Positions 1 to 6,078 are shown, numbered from the stretch's first letter. The stretch is DNA of 7,408 nt from Fidelibacterota bacterium (GCA_947473445.1 CANJEU010000099.1:1-7408), one strand, 5' to 3'. Numbers and translations: made by a program. Notes: generated by a model from the letters alone, not told the origin.

Positions 1-1
1 C

Positions 2-184
2 TTCATCAAATCGGACGGCGAGATCGTCAGTATCTTTGAAAATGTACCACCGCTGAACGACAACACCGTGGGCCCAGAACGGCCGGTGCGCGCCGTTCTG
101 GAACTCAACGCCGGGATCTCGAAGAAGCTGGGTCTGAAGGTTGGCGATGTGGTGCGCCACGCGGCCTTCAACAACGGACCCTGA
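2..184 (+). CDS. DUF192 family protein, C-terminal part
   Basis: The gene enters from the left edge, and only its last 60 residues are visible, read in frame from base 2 to TGA at 182-184. The visible part carries the hallmarks of the DUF192 family: an 'ENVPPLND' segment, then 'PVRAVLELNAG', then 'KLGLKVGDVV' near the end. DUF192 proteins are small beta-rich proteins of about 120-160 residues, often exported; their biochemical role is not established. In alphaproteobacteria the gene often lies near a cold-shock gene and tRNA-Pro (recollection, not tested here), and a tRNA-Pro does follow about 740 bases downstream. The family call is firm; the start and any signal peptide lie outside the window. 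Confidence 0.88.
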   Translation, partial: FIKSDGEIVSIFENVPPLNDNTVGPERPVRAVLELNAGISKKLGLKVGDVVRHAAFNNGP

Positions 185-262
185 AGTGACATAGGCCCTT
201 GCGGCCTCGCGAGCTGTTTGGTTAGCTCAAGCGTCCCGTTTTAAAATCATAGGAGCGACAGT

Positions 263-367
263 ATGGCCAAGGGTCAGGAAAAGCCGAAAGATAAGAAGAA
301 ACCGAAACAGGAAAAGTCCGGCGCTCCGAAATCCGCCTACGCGCAGAGCGTTGCGAAAAAGAAATAG
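263..367 (+). CDS. Small Lys-rich basic protein (34 aa)
   Basis: This is a 34-residue open frame starting MAKGQEKPKDKKKPKQEK and ending in AKKK before TAG. The ATG follows a clear AGGAG ribosome binding site (251-255) at normal spacing, which supports real translation despite the short length. About 40 percent of residues are Lys; there is no Cys, no membrane segment and probably no stable fold. From memory, tiny 'MAKGQ...KKPK' proteins are widespread hypothetical proteins in alphaproteobacteria with no known role. A nucleic-acid or ribosome association would fit the charge but is only a guess. It lies 78 bases after the DUF192 gene in the same direction and faces the minus-strand gene at 433-654. 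Confidence 0.7.
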   Translation: MAKGQEKPKDKKKPKQEKSGAPKSAYAQSVAKKK

Positions 368-381
368 CGCGCTGAAGTAAC

Positions 382-414
382 CGCCGGCGCCGTCCAGTCA
401 GGGACGCGCCGGCG
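382..414. terminator. GC-rich hairpin between convergent genes
   Basis: CGCCGGCGC (382-390) pairs perfectly with GCGCCGGCG (406-414). After one bulged C, GTCC (392-395) pairs with GGAC (402-405), leaving a 6-base loop. That makes 13 base pairs with a single bulge, placed between two genes that point at each other. No T-run follows on either strand, so it is not a textbook intrinsic terminator. A role in 3'-end formation or RNA protection for both transcripts is inferred from position only. Confidence 0.4.
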
Positions 415-432
415 TGCGCCACGCTCGCTGAA

Positions 433-654
433 TTAGCGCCGGTGTTTTTGTCTGGCTAGAAAATCGGCGCCCTTGGGCGTGACGCAGACATTCACAACAC
501 CCCCGACTGGGCTGCGAAATCTGACAAAGCCCAAATTGGATATCTCGAGCAAATCTTCATCGGAACACTTGCTCTCCAAGCGCAGCCGGGACGCCGCCAT
601 GGGTCCACCAGCGCCAAGCGCACTCAAAACGCGTCGTTTCAGGGAAACGGTCAT
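433..654 (-). CDS. Hypothetical small winged-helix-like protein (73 aa)
   Basis: The minus-strand frame from ATG at 652-654 to TAA at 433-435 encodes 73 residues. A GAGGA ribosome binding site lies just upstream of the ATG on that strand. The sequence reads like one compact winged-helix unit: a first helix (SLKRRVLSALGAGG), a short helix (ASRLRLES), a recognition-helix-like segment (SDEDLLEISNLGFV), a beta wing (FRSPVGGVVNVCVTPKG) and a basic tail. The 'L..L...GFV......V.VTPKG..FL' pattern is typical of small DNA-binding or MarR-like modules. I do not recognise a named family. The opposite-strand frame over the same bases looks like a shadow. Confidence 0.55.
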   Translation of the reverse strand: MTVSLKRRVLSALGAGGPMAASRLRLESKCSDEDLLEISNLGFVRFRSPVGGVVNVCVTPKGADFLARQKHRR

Positions 655-923
655 ATAAGATCCTCGGGCAATCGGTGCGGCACCCTAAGCCTCCTGCGCC
701 CAGGAGTCTCGGAGAAGCCGAGCTTTAAGCTCTCAAGGCATCGAACACGGCGCCGAGGCGGCGGTCGACAGGGATTTTGCCTCCTTATTGTCGCCCACGA
801 ACATCGTTCGGGACTCGCAGGCCAAAGTGGCGCAAACCGGTGCTTTTCGCGCTCTGTTCTTTGTTGCTAATTGGCGCTCAGGCCGTTACTTTCCGCCCGC
901 ATTTCAGGGCTTTTCTGAACGTG
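655..923. other. Intergenic stretch with small hairpins, upstream of tRNA-Pro
   Basis: I see no convincing gene in these 269 bases. Three adjacent inverted repeats lie near the left end: CTCCTG/CAGGAG (691-706), CTCGG/CCGAG (708-722) and the 13-base near-palindrome GAGCTTTAAGCTC (720-732). A weak promoter match for tRNA-Pro is TTGCTA (864-869) with TACTTT (887-892) at 17-base spacing, about 30 bases before the tRNA. It matches only partly, so it is a suggestion. Open frames across this stretch have no supporting start signals. Confidence 0.4.
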
Positions 924-1000
924 CGGGGTGTAGCTCAGCCTGGTAGAGCGCCAGCTTTGGGAGCTGGATGTCGTAGGTTCGAATCCTATCGCCCCGACCA
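924..1000 (+). tRNA. tRNA-Pro (anticodon UGG)
   Basis: A complete cloverleaf is visible. The acceptor stem is CGGGGTG with CGCCCCG (one G-T pair), the D-arm is GCTC...GAGC, and the anticodon stem CCAGC/GCTGG encloses the loop TTTGGGA, giving anticodon TGG. The T-arm is GTAGG-TTCGAAT-CCTAT, followed by discriminator A and an encoded CCA. The first base C pairing with G is typical for tRNA-Pro. It decodes CCA and, through wobble, other proline codons. Confidence 0.97.
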
Positions 1001-1071
1001 TCGTGCCGCGGACTTTGCGCAAGGGCCGGTAACGATTTAGAATGTGCGCCGCGCAGCGGGGAATTTGGATC

Positions 1072-1368
1072 ATGAGCAAATCCGTCAGAATCTATAAGCC
1101 GGCAAAGACCGCCATGCAGTCAGGCCGCGCCAACACCAAGCGGTGGTTGCTCGAACATGATCCGGTGGACGCACAGGAGGCCGACCCCCTCATGGGCTGG
1201 GCGGGTTCAGCCGACACCGACCGCCAGGTGAAGCTTTGGTTTGCCTCGAAGGATGAAGCGGTCGCCTTCGCGGCGCTCAAGGGATTCGTTGCGCGCATTG
1301 AAGAGCCGAACGAACGGACCATTCGCCCGAAATCTTACGCGGACAATTTTACAGCCAGACGGTCTTGA
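1072..1368 (+). CDS. NADH:ubiquinone oxidoreductase accessory subunit, NDUFS4-like (ETC complex I subunit)
   Basis: This 98-residue protein matches the 'ETC complex I subunit conserved region' family, the bacterial counterpart of mitochondrial NDUFS4 (18 kDa/AQDQ). The subunit sits on the peripheral arm of complex I near the N-module and stabilises its assembly; it is not catalytic. Family motifs seen are the start 'VRIYKPAKTAMQSGRA', then 'KRWLLEHDP', the strongly conserved 'DPLMGWAGSADT', 'QVKLWFASKDEAVAFA' and the closing 'RTIRPKSYADNF'. Its length is normal for bacterial members. I chose ATG 1072 because the family motif begins right after it; an upstream in-frame ATG at 1042 would add ten unconserved residues. 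The gene lies between tRNA-Pro and tRNA-Arg, well away from any main nuo cluster in view. The family is strongly alphaproteobacterial. Confidence 0.93.
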   Translation: MSKSVRIYKPAKTAMQSGRANTKRWLLEHDPVDAQEADPLMGWAGSADTDRQVKLWFASKDEAVAFAALKGFVARIEEPNERTIRPKSYADNFTARRS

Positions 1369-1378
1369 GCCACTCAAC

Positions 1379-1455
<77 letters not shown>

Positions 1456-1588
1456 GCTCTGTTACAAAACTCCTTTAAAACGAATACCTTAGCCGTGATG
1501 CCATTGACGGCGAGCCTGCTCGTTTGAGACAAAGAGCGGCGTGCGGACGCCTTGAGCTGATAAGGGTTGTTCTGCTTCAGGGGGATTC

Positions 1589-3574
1589 ATGTACACGTGG
1601 AGCGAGTTACGCGCGCAAGGGCGGGCGCAAACAAAAGCGATCGTCAAGAAGCAGGCGCGCGACTGGCTCTTGGCCTCCGCCTTCACCGTTTTTCCGGTCG
1701 CCGAAGCTTTTGCGCAGTCCTCGACCAACGTCGCGACCGTTGCGGTCGATGCGTTCGGCGAGCGGGTTGGCTCCGAGCAGATCGGCCTTTACAGCGAGCA
1801 GGCCGTGCGTGGCTTCAGCTTGCAGGATTCAGGCAATTATCGCCTCGATGGGGCGTACTTCATCCGCTCGGCCAACATCGTGCCACTGACGCTCGACGGC
1901 ACGACGATCCGGGTGGGCATCAATGCTCTCGGTGTCGATTTCCCCGCGCCGTCGGGAATCGTTGAGTACCGTCTCGCGGTTGCGCCGCCCGGTATGCGGG
2001 AGGAGTTCGAAGCCACGCCGCTGCGCGACTATGGCGGCAATGCTTGGCTGCTGAAGGGCTCGATCGGCGCGGAAGACGGCACGATCGGCGCCGCTTACGG
2101 CGTCAACATCATGAACGACAAGGGCTATGACGGACAGAAGCGCCGCCCGCGGCACTATGCCTTCGTGCCGACATGGCGACCGAACGATCGTTTGCACTTG
2201 CGCGGTTTTTTCTCCGCCGATCGTTTTTATAAGCCGGGTGGGGATTATGGTTTTGTGCTTTCGGGCACGGAACTGCCCGATCCCTTGAAGGTGCCGAACC
2301 GGTACTGGGCCGACTGGGCGTCTTACAGCCAGTGGCAGTTCGCCGGCGGCGCCGTCGCCCGCTACAATTTCTCCGATCGCGTCGCGCTACAGACATCATT
2401 CGTGTGGACCGAGCTCGACCGCTGGCGCCAGGATTTCGTAACTTGGAACGTCGACGCGGACGGCGCGGGCACAGCGACAATTATCCGCGGGCGCCCCAAC
2501 GATGCGAGCTCGAAGGCCGTCGAAACGCGCATCCATTGGCAGGTGACCGATACGCAGCGCCTATTCGGAACGGCGCGCTGGCGTCAGTCGGATAGCAACT
2601 TCCGTCCGGGTGTTTCGGTGCCGCTGGGCGCGGTGCGCCTCGATGACGGACTGCCGTTGTCGATGCCGGAGCCCGCGCCATTGCCCGATGTTGCGCCCAC
2701 TTACGACGAGACGCGCCAGATCATGGCCGGCGTCGGTTACGAAGCCGACCTTACCAAAACGCTTTGGGTGCGCGGCGCGGTTCTCAAAACCCGCTATCAA
2801 AAAGATCGCACGCCGCCCGGCGCCCCCACGCTGAGCAACGAAGATACGCCGTGGCTGTACGACTTTGCCGCCACATTCACGCCGAGCGAAAGCCTAACGC
2901 TGTTCGCAACGACCGTGCGGGGTCTCGAAGAATCCGGCACCGCGCCGAACAACGCGGCCAACCGCAATGAAGTGCTGCCGGCGGTGCTGGCCACGCAATA
3001 CGAGCTGGGCATGCGCTATCGCATCTCGCCCGCCATCACCTTCATCAGTTCGCTATTCCAAATCGCCAAGCCGACGCCGGGACTTGATACGACGAACGTC
3101 TATCGTCTGGTGGGCGAAGCGCGCCACCGGGGCCTTGAACTTTCACTGGTGGGTCGTCCGACGCCGTCCATCAATATCGTCAGTGGCCTTGTCCTGCTCG
3201 ATGCCGACCGCCGCGGAACGCTGATCGACCAGGGCGTGCTGGTGGGGCGTGCCGTGGGTGTTCCCGCAGTGACCGGCCTCGTCAACGTCACCTATCAGGT
3301 CCCGCTCCTCAAAGGGCTCTCGATCGACAGCCAGTTGAACTACTACAGCAGGATGCTGCTCAACCCCCGTCTTGGGGTCTACACGCCGGGCTATGGGACC
3401 TTTGACCTCGGCCTGCGCTATTCCTTTGCAATCGGCGACGTGCCCGCGACCTTGCGCGCGCGCGTGGGGAATGTGTTCGACGAGGACACCTGGACGGCGA
3501 ACCGCAACGAGACTCTGAACCGCATGGCGCCGCGCTCGTTCCGCCTCGCGCTGACGACGAATTTCAACCACTGA
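1589..3574 (+). CDS. TonB-dependent outer-membrane receptor with apparently short plug
   Basis: This 661-residue protein is read as a TonB-dependent receptor, an outer-membrane beta-barrel that imports ligands such as iron-siderophore complexes using TonB-ExbBD energy. A signal peptide spans about residues 1-42, with an unusually long basic n-region, a hydrophobic core (WLLASAFTVF) and an AFA-Q cleavage site. The plug-type motif 'VRGFSLQDSGNYRLDGAYF' comes at residues 73-91, only about 30 residues into the mature protein, where typical plugs first have a segment of some 60 more. The remainder alternates polar and aromatic residues like barrel strands, has the late 'RVGNVFDEDTW' motif common in these receptors, and ends RLALTTNFNH. 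AGGGGG (1579-1584) precedes ATG 1589 at short spacing. The 133 bases upstream show no clear Fur-type box. Ligand unknown; an iron complex is the default inference. No transport partner gene is adjacent. Confidence 0.85.
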   Translation: MYTWSELRAQGRAQTKAIVKKQARDWLLASAFTVFPVAEAFAQSSTNVATVAVDAFGERVGSEQIGLYSEQAVRGFSLQDSGNYRLDGAYFIRSANIVPLTLDGTTIRVGINALGVDFPAPSGIVEYRLAVAPPGMREEFEATPLRDYGGNAWLLKGSIGAEDGTIGAAYGVNIMNDKGYDGQKRRPRHYAFVPTWRPNDRLHLRGFFSADRFYKPGGDYGFVLSGTELPDPLKVPNRYWADWASYSQWQFAGGAVARYNFSDRVALQTSFVWTELDRWRQDFVTWNVDADGAGTATIIRGRPNDASSKAVETRIHWQVTDTQRLFGTARWRQSDSNFRPGVSVPLGAVRLDDGLPLSMPEPAPLPDVAPTYDETRQIMAGVGYEADLTKTLWVRGAVLKTRYQKDRTPPGAPTLSNEDTPWLYDFAATFTPSESLTLFATTVRGLEESGTAPNNAANRNEVLPAVLATQYELGMRYRISPAITFISSLFQIAKPTPGLDTTNVYRLVGEARHRGLELSLVGRPTPSINIVSGLVLLDADRRGTLIDQGVLVGRAVGVPAVTGLVNVTYQVPLLKGLSIDSQLNYYSRMLLNPRLGVYTPGYGTFDLGLRYSFAIGDVPATLRARVGNVFDEDTWTANRNETLNRMAPRSFRLALTTNFNH

Positions 3575-3580
3575 CGAAGA

Positions 3581-3793
3581 TTATTCCGCCGCTTGCAGGG
3601 GCGTGGCGAGGGCCGTGACCGCCGCGAGATCGGCGGCGATCCGTTCGCGCTCGTTCCGGTGATAGGCAAGCGCCCGGGCCACGTCGTCGATCAGGGCCGG
3701 GGCGGCGTTTGTGTTTCGCCGTGCGGCGAGTTCGGCGGCGCGCTCGGCTTCTTTCATGGCGTGCCAGCCCAAGGTCGCTTCGGCGGCGGCCAT
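3581..3793 (-). CDS. Hypothetical Ala-rich helical protein (70 aa)
   Basis: The frame runs on the minus strand from ATG 3793 to TAA 3581-3583, giving 70 residues starting MAAAEATLGWHAMKEAERAA. It is rich in Ala, Glu and Arg and reads as two or three amphipathic helices, with a possible coiled coil around 'EAERAAELAARR' and 'AYHRNERERIAADLAAV'. There is no signal peptide, Cys or membrane span. It begins 41 bases after the stop of the S24 repressor gene in the same direction, so a two-gene operon is likely. The open frame extends upstream into the repressor gene, but the only in-frame ATG outside clear overlap is 3793, and no strong ribosome binding site precedes it. It ends 6 bases from the stop of the receptor gene, tail to tail. 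I do not recognise the family. Confidence 0.5.
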   Translation of the reverse strand: MAAAEATLGWHAMKEAERAAELAARRNTNAAPALIDDVARALAYHRNERERIAADLAAVTALATPLQAAE

Positions 3794-3834
3794 GACTTCA
3801 GCCGGCGTTGGCTTTGCGGCTCGCGACTCGGGCG

Positions 3835-4533
3835 CTAAACCTCGACCATGGCGCAGCCGACGACCATATGAAGGGCCCGGACTTTCGCGGGCTTGAATTC
3901 CATCGGCTCGCGCGGATTGAACTGCTCGCAAATGATGACGCGTTCGGTGCGGCGGACCAGGCGTTTGATGAACGCCTGACCATCGACGGTTTGGATCACC
4001 ACGTTATCGCCGGGCTTTATGGGCCGCGTGGGATCGACATGGAGGACATAGCCGGGCTCGAAAGCCGGTGACATGCTGACGTCGTGGACGCGCACTGCAT
4101 AGGCCGTACGGACATCGCGGAGAGCTTCCGGCCTCACCGTGACGCCTTGGCGCTCGCCCTGGTCGATGAACAGGCCGACTTGCCCCGCTTTCACATGCCC
4201 GAGGATCGGCAGATCCCGAGGTCCGGACCGGTAGTCCCATCCATCAATGCCGGCTTGGTCGGACGATGCACCTGCGCGGCGTGAAGCCGAGGAGATGGGC
4301 TTTTTCGAATCTTGCTCCGGCAGGAGGTCGGCCGGACGTACATCACCGCCGAAGGCCTTGGCGATGCGCTCCATCCACTCTTGGGACAGTCGCAATTCAC
4401 CGTTTTCAAGCTTGTAGATTTGCTGGCGCGTGGTGCCTGCGCGCTCGCCCAACTTCTCGAGCGACCACTGGCGGGCCAGCCGGTATTCCTTGATCCGGTT
4501 GCGGAGGCGGGACTTCTGCGATGCAGCATTCAT
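3835..4533 (-). CDS. XRE-family repressor with S24 (LexA/CI-like) peptidase domain
   Basis: This 232-residue regulator has two domains. Residues about 11-65 form an XRE helix-turn-helix (RIKEYRLARQWSLEKLGERA, then TTRQQIYKLENGELRLS, then WMERIAKAFGG). After a polar linker comes an S24 peptidase fold: a 'GHVKAGQVG' segment with a candidate Ala116-Gly117 self-cleavage site, the catalytic serine in 'DVSMSP' (Ser153) and the catalytic lysine in 'AFIKRL' (Lys190). All key residues are present, so RecA-stimulated self-cleavage, as in CI or LexA, is plausible though not shown. It is not the housekeeping LexA, whose winged HTH differs. It is divergent from the broken gene at 4713, and the intergenic region holds a repeated half-site array, so it probably represses that gene and perhaps itself. 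There is no good ribosome binding site before ATG 4533; a leaderless or weakly translated mRNA is possible. Confidence 0.93.
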   Translation of the reverse strand: MNAASQKSRLRNRIKEYRLARQWSLEKLGERAGTTRQQIYKLENGELRLSQEWMERIAKAFGGDVRPADLLPEQDSKKPISSASRRAGASSDQAGIDGWDYRSGPRDLPILGHVKAGQVGLFIDQGERQGVTVRPEALRDVRTAYAVRVHDVSMSPAFEPGYVLHVDPTRPIKPGDNVVIQTVDGQAFIKRLVRRTERVIICEQFNPREPMEFKPAKVRALHMVVGCAMVEV

Positions 4534-4575
4534 GCGCCGATTTTGCCAAATCCCGGGCCAGACGCAAGGGACTTG

Positions 4576-4605
4576 TTGACAACGTCCCCTTTATGGAAAC
4601 AATAT
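4576..4605 (+). promoter_or_regulatory. Candidate promoter for the broken gene at 4713
   Basis: A perfect -35 hexamer TTGACA (4576-4581) is followed by CAATAT at 4600-4605 (18-base spacer), or ACAATA one base earlier (17-base spacer). The -10 is only a fair match. The repeated half-sites at 4584-4611 lie between and over these elements, as expected for a promoter under direct repression. It points away from the repressor gene. Confidence 0.5.
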
Positions 4606-4611
4606 GTCCCC
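4584..4611. promoter_or_regulatory. Three phased half-sites, likely operator of the S24 repressor
   Basis: Three six-base elements sit exactly 11 bases apart: GTCCCC (4584-4589), GGAAAC (4595-4600, which is GTTTCC on the other strand) and GTCCCC (4606-4611). Neighbours face each other, giving two overlapping imperfect dyads that share the middle element, each with a 5-base AT spacer (TTTAT and AATAT). The direct repeat of GTCCCC is 22 bases apart, about two helical turns. The position over a promoter, between the repressor gene and its divergent neighbour, is the usual place for an operator. Binding is inferred. Confidence 0.55.
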
Positions 4612-4620
4612 ATATTAGTT

Positions 4621-4661
4621 CGATTCGGTTGGGTTTTTTCGTCGCTAGCCCAGCCGAATCG
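4621..4661. repeat. 13-bp inverted repeat with T-rich loop in the 5' leader
   Basis: CGATTCGGTTGGG (4621-4633) and CCCAGCCGAATCG (4649-4661) pair over 13 positions with a single G-T pair. The 15-base loop begins with six T. The element lies ten bases after the last half-site and about 50 bases before ATG 4713, so it would fold in the leader of that mRNA. The T-run lies in the loop rather than after the stem, so it is not an intrinsic terminator. It could be a second protein-binding dyad or an RNA structure. Confidence 0.6.
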
Positions 4662-4712
4662 CACCCGACGCCGATTAACCGCTCCCTTCATTCCAACGCG
4701 AAAGGATTTAAC

Positions 4713-5090
4713 ATGGCGAAGCGTGGCCGCCACAAGAGCAACAGCCCCCTTATTGATACCGGAACGCCGGAACTTGTAGCCAAACGCGCCTTCCTCGTCG
4801 GCGCCGCCGATCCCGCCTACGCCGAGCATCGCTGGGCATCCTGTTTGTGCGGGGGTACCTCTCGGACAATCATGAATAGTCGCGGCGACTGTATGTCGCC
4901 GGGATGGAGTTAGGCCTGCTATGAGGCCGCGCTGGCCGATGTGCAGCGACGCTTGCAGCGCATTGTTGTGTTTCTGAAAGAACGCCAAGTCTACGACGCT
5001 CTCGTCAACGCCGTCGTCAACCGGCGGACAAACCCTAGGACGCTCGACAAGCTTCGGACGGTGCCGCTTGATCGATTACTCCAAATCTAA
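4713..5090 (+). pseudogene. Broken small gene, divergent from the S24 repressor (about 125 aa when restored)
   Basis: An ATG with an AAAGGA ribosome binding site (4701-4706) opens a frame that begins MAKRGRHKSNSPLIDTGTPE. As it stands it stops at 4911-4913 with an implausible tail. A continuous protein appears when frames are switched. The first frame holds to codon CAT at 4827-4829; after one missing base, a second frame reads 'LGILFVRGYLSDNHE', meets TAG at 4877-4879, and continues 'SRRLYVAGMELGLL'. The original frame resumes at 4920 with 'YEAALADVQRRLQRIVVFLK', ending 'DKLRTVPLDRLLQI' and TAA at 5088-5090. So there are two indels and one nonsense codon. The pattern 'TPEL..KRA.LVG..DPA.AEH(P)LGIL..RG' resembles small uncharacterised proteins I recall from alphaproteobacterial genomes; no function is known to me. 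Real decay or assembly error are both possible. Confidence 0.7.
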
Positions 5091-5161
5091 CGCGCGTCGC
5101 GCCGCAGCCTGAAAGCAACTGAACCGCGCATCGGGGCGATATCCGTCGAGAATTCGCGAAT

Positions 5162-5189
5162 GCGGCAGCATGTGCCCCAATGCTGCCGC
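5162..5189. repeat. Perfect 10-bp inverted repeat upstream of the SH3 gene
   Basis: GCGGCAGCAT (5162-5171) and ATGCTGCCGC (5180-5189) are perfect inverted copies around an 8-base spacer. No T-run follows on either strand. It lies 73 bases before ATG 5262, immediately after the short palindrome ATTCGCGAAT (5152-5161). It may be an operator dyad, a 5' leader hairpin, or the 3' end of the broken gene's transcript. The rest of 5091-5261 contains no gene. Confidence 0.55.
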
Positions 5190-5261
5190 CCTCGCGCCAT
5201 GACGGTCCCGTTTACTAAGCTCGACACACTTCCCCGCACTGCGACCTGGAGGCTCCTTCTT

Positions 5262-6014
5262 ATGACTAATTTCCTTGCCCGCGCCCGCTATGCGCTGCCG
5301 TTCGCGGCCCTCGCGATGGCGATCCCCGCCGTTGCACAGGCTGCGCCCGGCGTTACCGATAGCCGCGTTGCGTTGCGGGCCGGCCCGGGTTCCGATTATC
5401 CCCGCGTCGTAACCTTGAATCGCAACACGCGCGTCAACATCCATGGCTGTATTCGCCGCTACGACTGGTGCGATGTCACCGCGCGCGGCATTCGCGGCTG
5501 GGTGCCGGCAGATGAAGTGATGCTGCGCTATCAAGGCCGCCCGGTGCGCGTGCGCGAGTACGGTCCGCGCGTCTCGCTTCCGACGTTGAGTTTCACCTTC
5601 GATACCTATTGGACCGACAACTATCGCCGCAGCAACTTCTATCGCGACCGCGACCGCTATCGTCAGGTGTGGTCGCGCGATCAGGATCGTGATGGTGTGC
5701 CGAATCAGTTCGATCGTGACCGCGACGGTGATGGAATCCGCAATGACCGCGATCGGAACCCGAATAATCCGCGTGATAGCCGGGTAGACCGCGACCTTGA
5801 TAACGACGGCATTCGCAACAGTCGCGACCGTGACAGTGACGGAGACGGTGTGGCGAACGTGCGTGACCGGAACCCGAACAACCCGCGCGATTCCCGCGTA
5901 GACCGTGACCTTGATAATGACGGAGTCCGCAACAATAGGGATAAGGACCGCGATGGTGATGGCGTGCGCAACCGCAACGACCCGGCGCCCAACAATCCGC
6001 GCCGTGATCGCTAG
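5262..6014 (+). CDS. Secreted SH3-domain protein with C-terminal thrombospondin type-3-like repeats
   Basis: This is a 250-residue envelope protein. A Sec signal peptide occupies about residues 1-27 (Arg near the start, hydrophobic LPFAALAMAIPAVA, cleavage after AQA). Residues 31-90 form a bacterial SH3 domain: 'SRVALRAGPGSDYPRVVTL' with the typical 'LRAGPG.....V..L' start and 'GWVPADEV' end. Cys63 and Cys70 may form a disulfide. Residues about 100-135 are an aromatic and basic linker. Residues 138-250 are Asp/Arg/Asn-rich with repeated 'DxDxDGxxN' loops and 'NPNNP' spacers, like calcium-binding thrombospondin type-3 repeats (calcium binding inferred). Bacterial SH3 domains often contact peptidoglycan, so a cell-wall or periplasmic role is likely. 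TGGAGG (5247-5252) fits ATG 5262; the longer frame from 5160 would bury the signal peptide. Very few Lys and many Arg residues give a highly charged tail. Confidence 0.88.
   Translation: MTNFLARARYALPFAALAMAIPAVAQAAPGVTDSRVALRAGPGSDYPRVVTLNRNTRVNIHGCIRRYDWCDVTARGIRGWVPADEVMLRYQGRPVRVREYGPRVSLPTLSFTFDTYWTDNYRRSNFYRDRDRYRQVWSRDQDRDGVPNQFDRDRDGDGIRNDRDRNPNNPRDSRVDRDLDNDGIRNSRDRDSDGDGVANVRDRNPNNPRDSRVDRDLDNDGVRNNRDKDRDGDGVRNRNDPAPNNPRRDR
5748..5975 (+). repeat. Tandem 114-bp coding repeat (two 38-residue units)
   Basis: Unit 1 (5748-5861) and unit 2 (5862-5975) encode residues 163-200 and 201-238 of the SH3-domain protein. Both begin RDRNPNNPRDSRVDRDLDND, and 32 of 38 residues agree by eye. Partial echoes flank them: 139-162 resembles the second half of a unit and 239-250 the first part. 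Many differences at DNA level are synonymous, so the duplication is not brand new. It is protein-coding and not a CRISPR array. Confidence 0.85.
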
Positions 6015-6023
6015 CACGTAAAG

Positions 6024-6078
6024 CCAGGAGGCTCGCTAAGCCCTGCGCCGCTTTTTTGTAGGCACAGGCGCCTCCTGG
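6024..6078 (+). other. Nested stem structure in the 3' region of the SH3 gene
   Basis: The outer arms CCAGGAGGC (6024-6032) and GCCTCCTGG (6070-6078) are perfect complements. Inside, CCTGCGCC (6042-6049) pairs with GGCACAGG (6061-6068) with one mismatch, closing an 11-base loop that contains six T. It begins ten bases after the stop codon. It probably stabilises the mRNA end or is part of termination together with the next hairpin; that role is inferred. Confidence 0.5.

Noticed and set aside
1042..1071. Upstream ATG start for the complex I subunit
   Set aside because: The ten extra residues are not part of the family, and the conserved motif begins just after ATG 1072.
1829..3571. Several overlapping frames on both strands inside the receptor gene
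   Set aside because: All are Arg/Pro/Ala-rich shadows of the continuous 661-codon receptor frame.
4618..4632. Alphaproteobacterial LexA (SOS) box GTTC-N7-GTTC near the S24 gene
   Set aside because: The second half reads TTGG instead of GTTC, so the match is incomplete.
4530..4988. 152-codon minus-strand frame across the operator region and broken gene
   Set aside because: It runs antisense to the restored protein and through the operator and promoter elements, with no recognisable motif.
5748..5975. CRISPR-like repeats
   Set aside because: The units are contiguous, lack spacers, stay in frame and drift synonymously; this is a protein repeat.
5076..6017. 313-codon minus-strand open frame opposite the SH3-repeat gene
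   Set aside because: It is a shadow: repeated GAC/GAT/CGC codons give GTC, ATC and GCG in antisense, so stops are rare. The product is a monotonous Val/Ile/Ala/Arg repeat without start signal or family motif.
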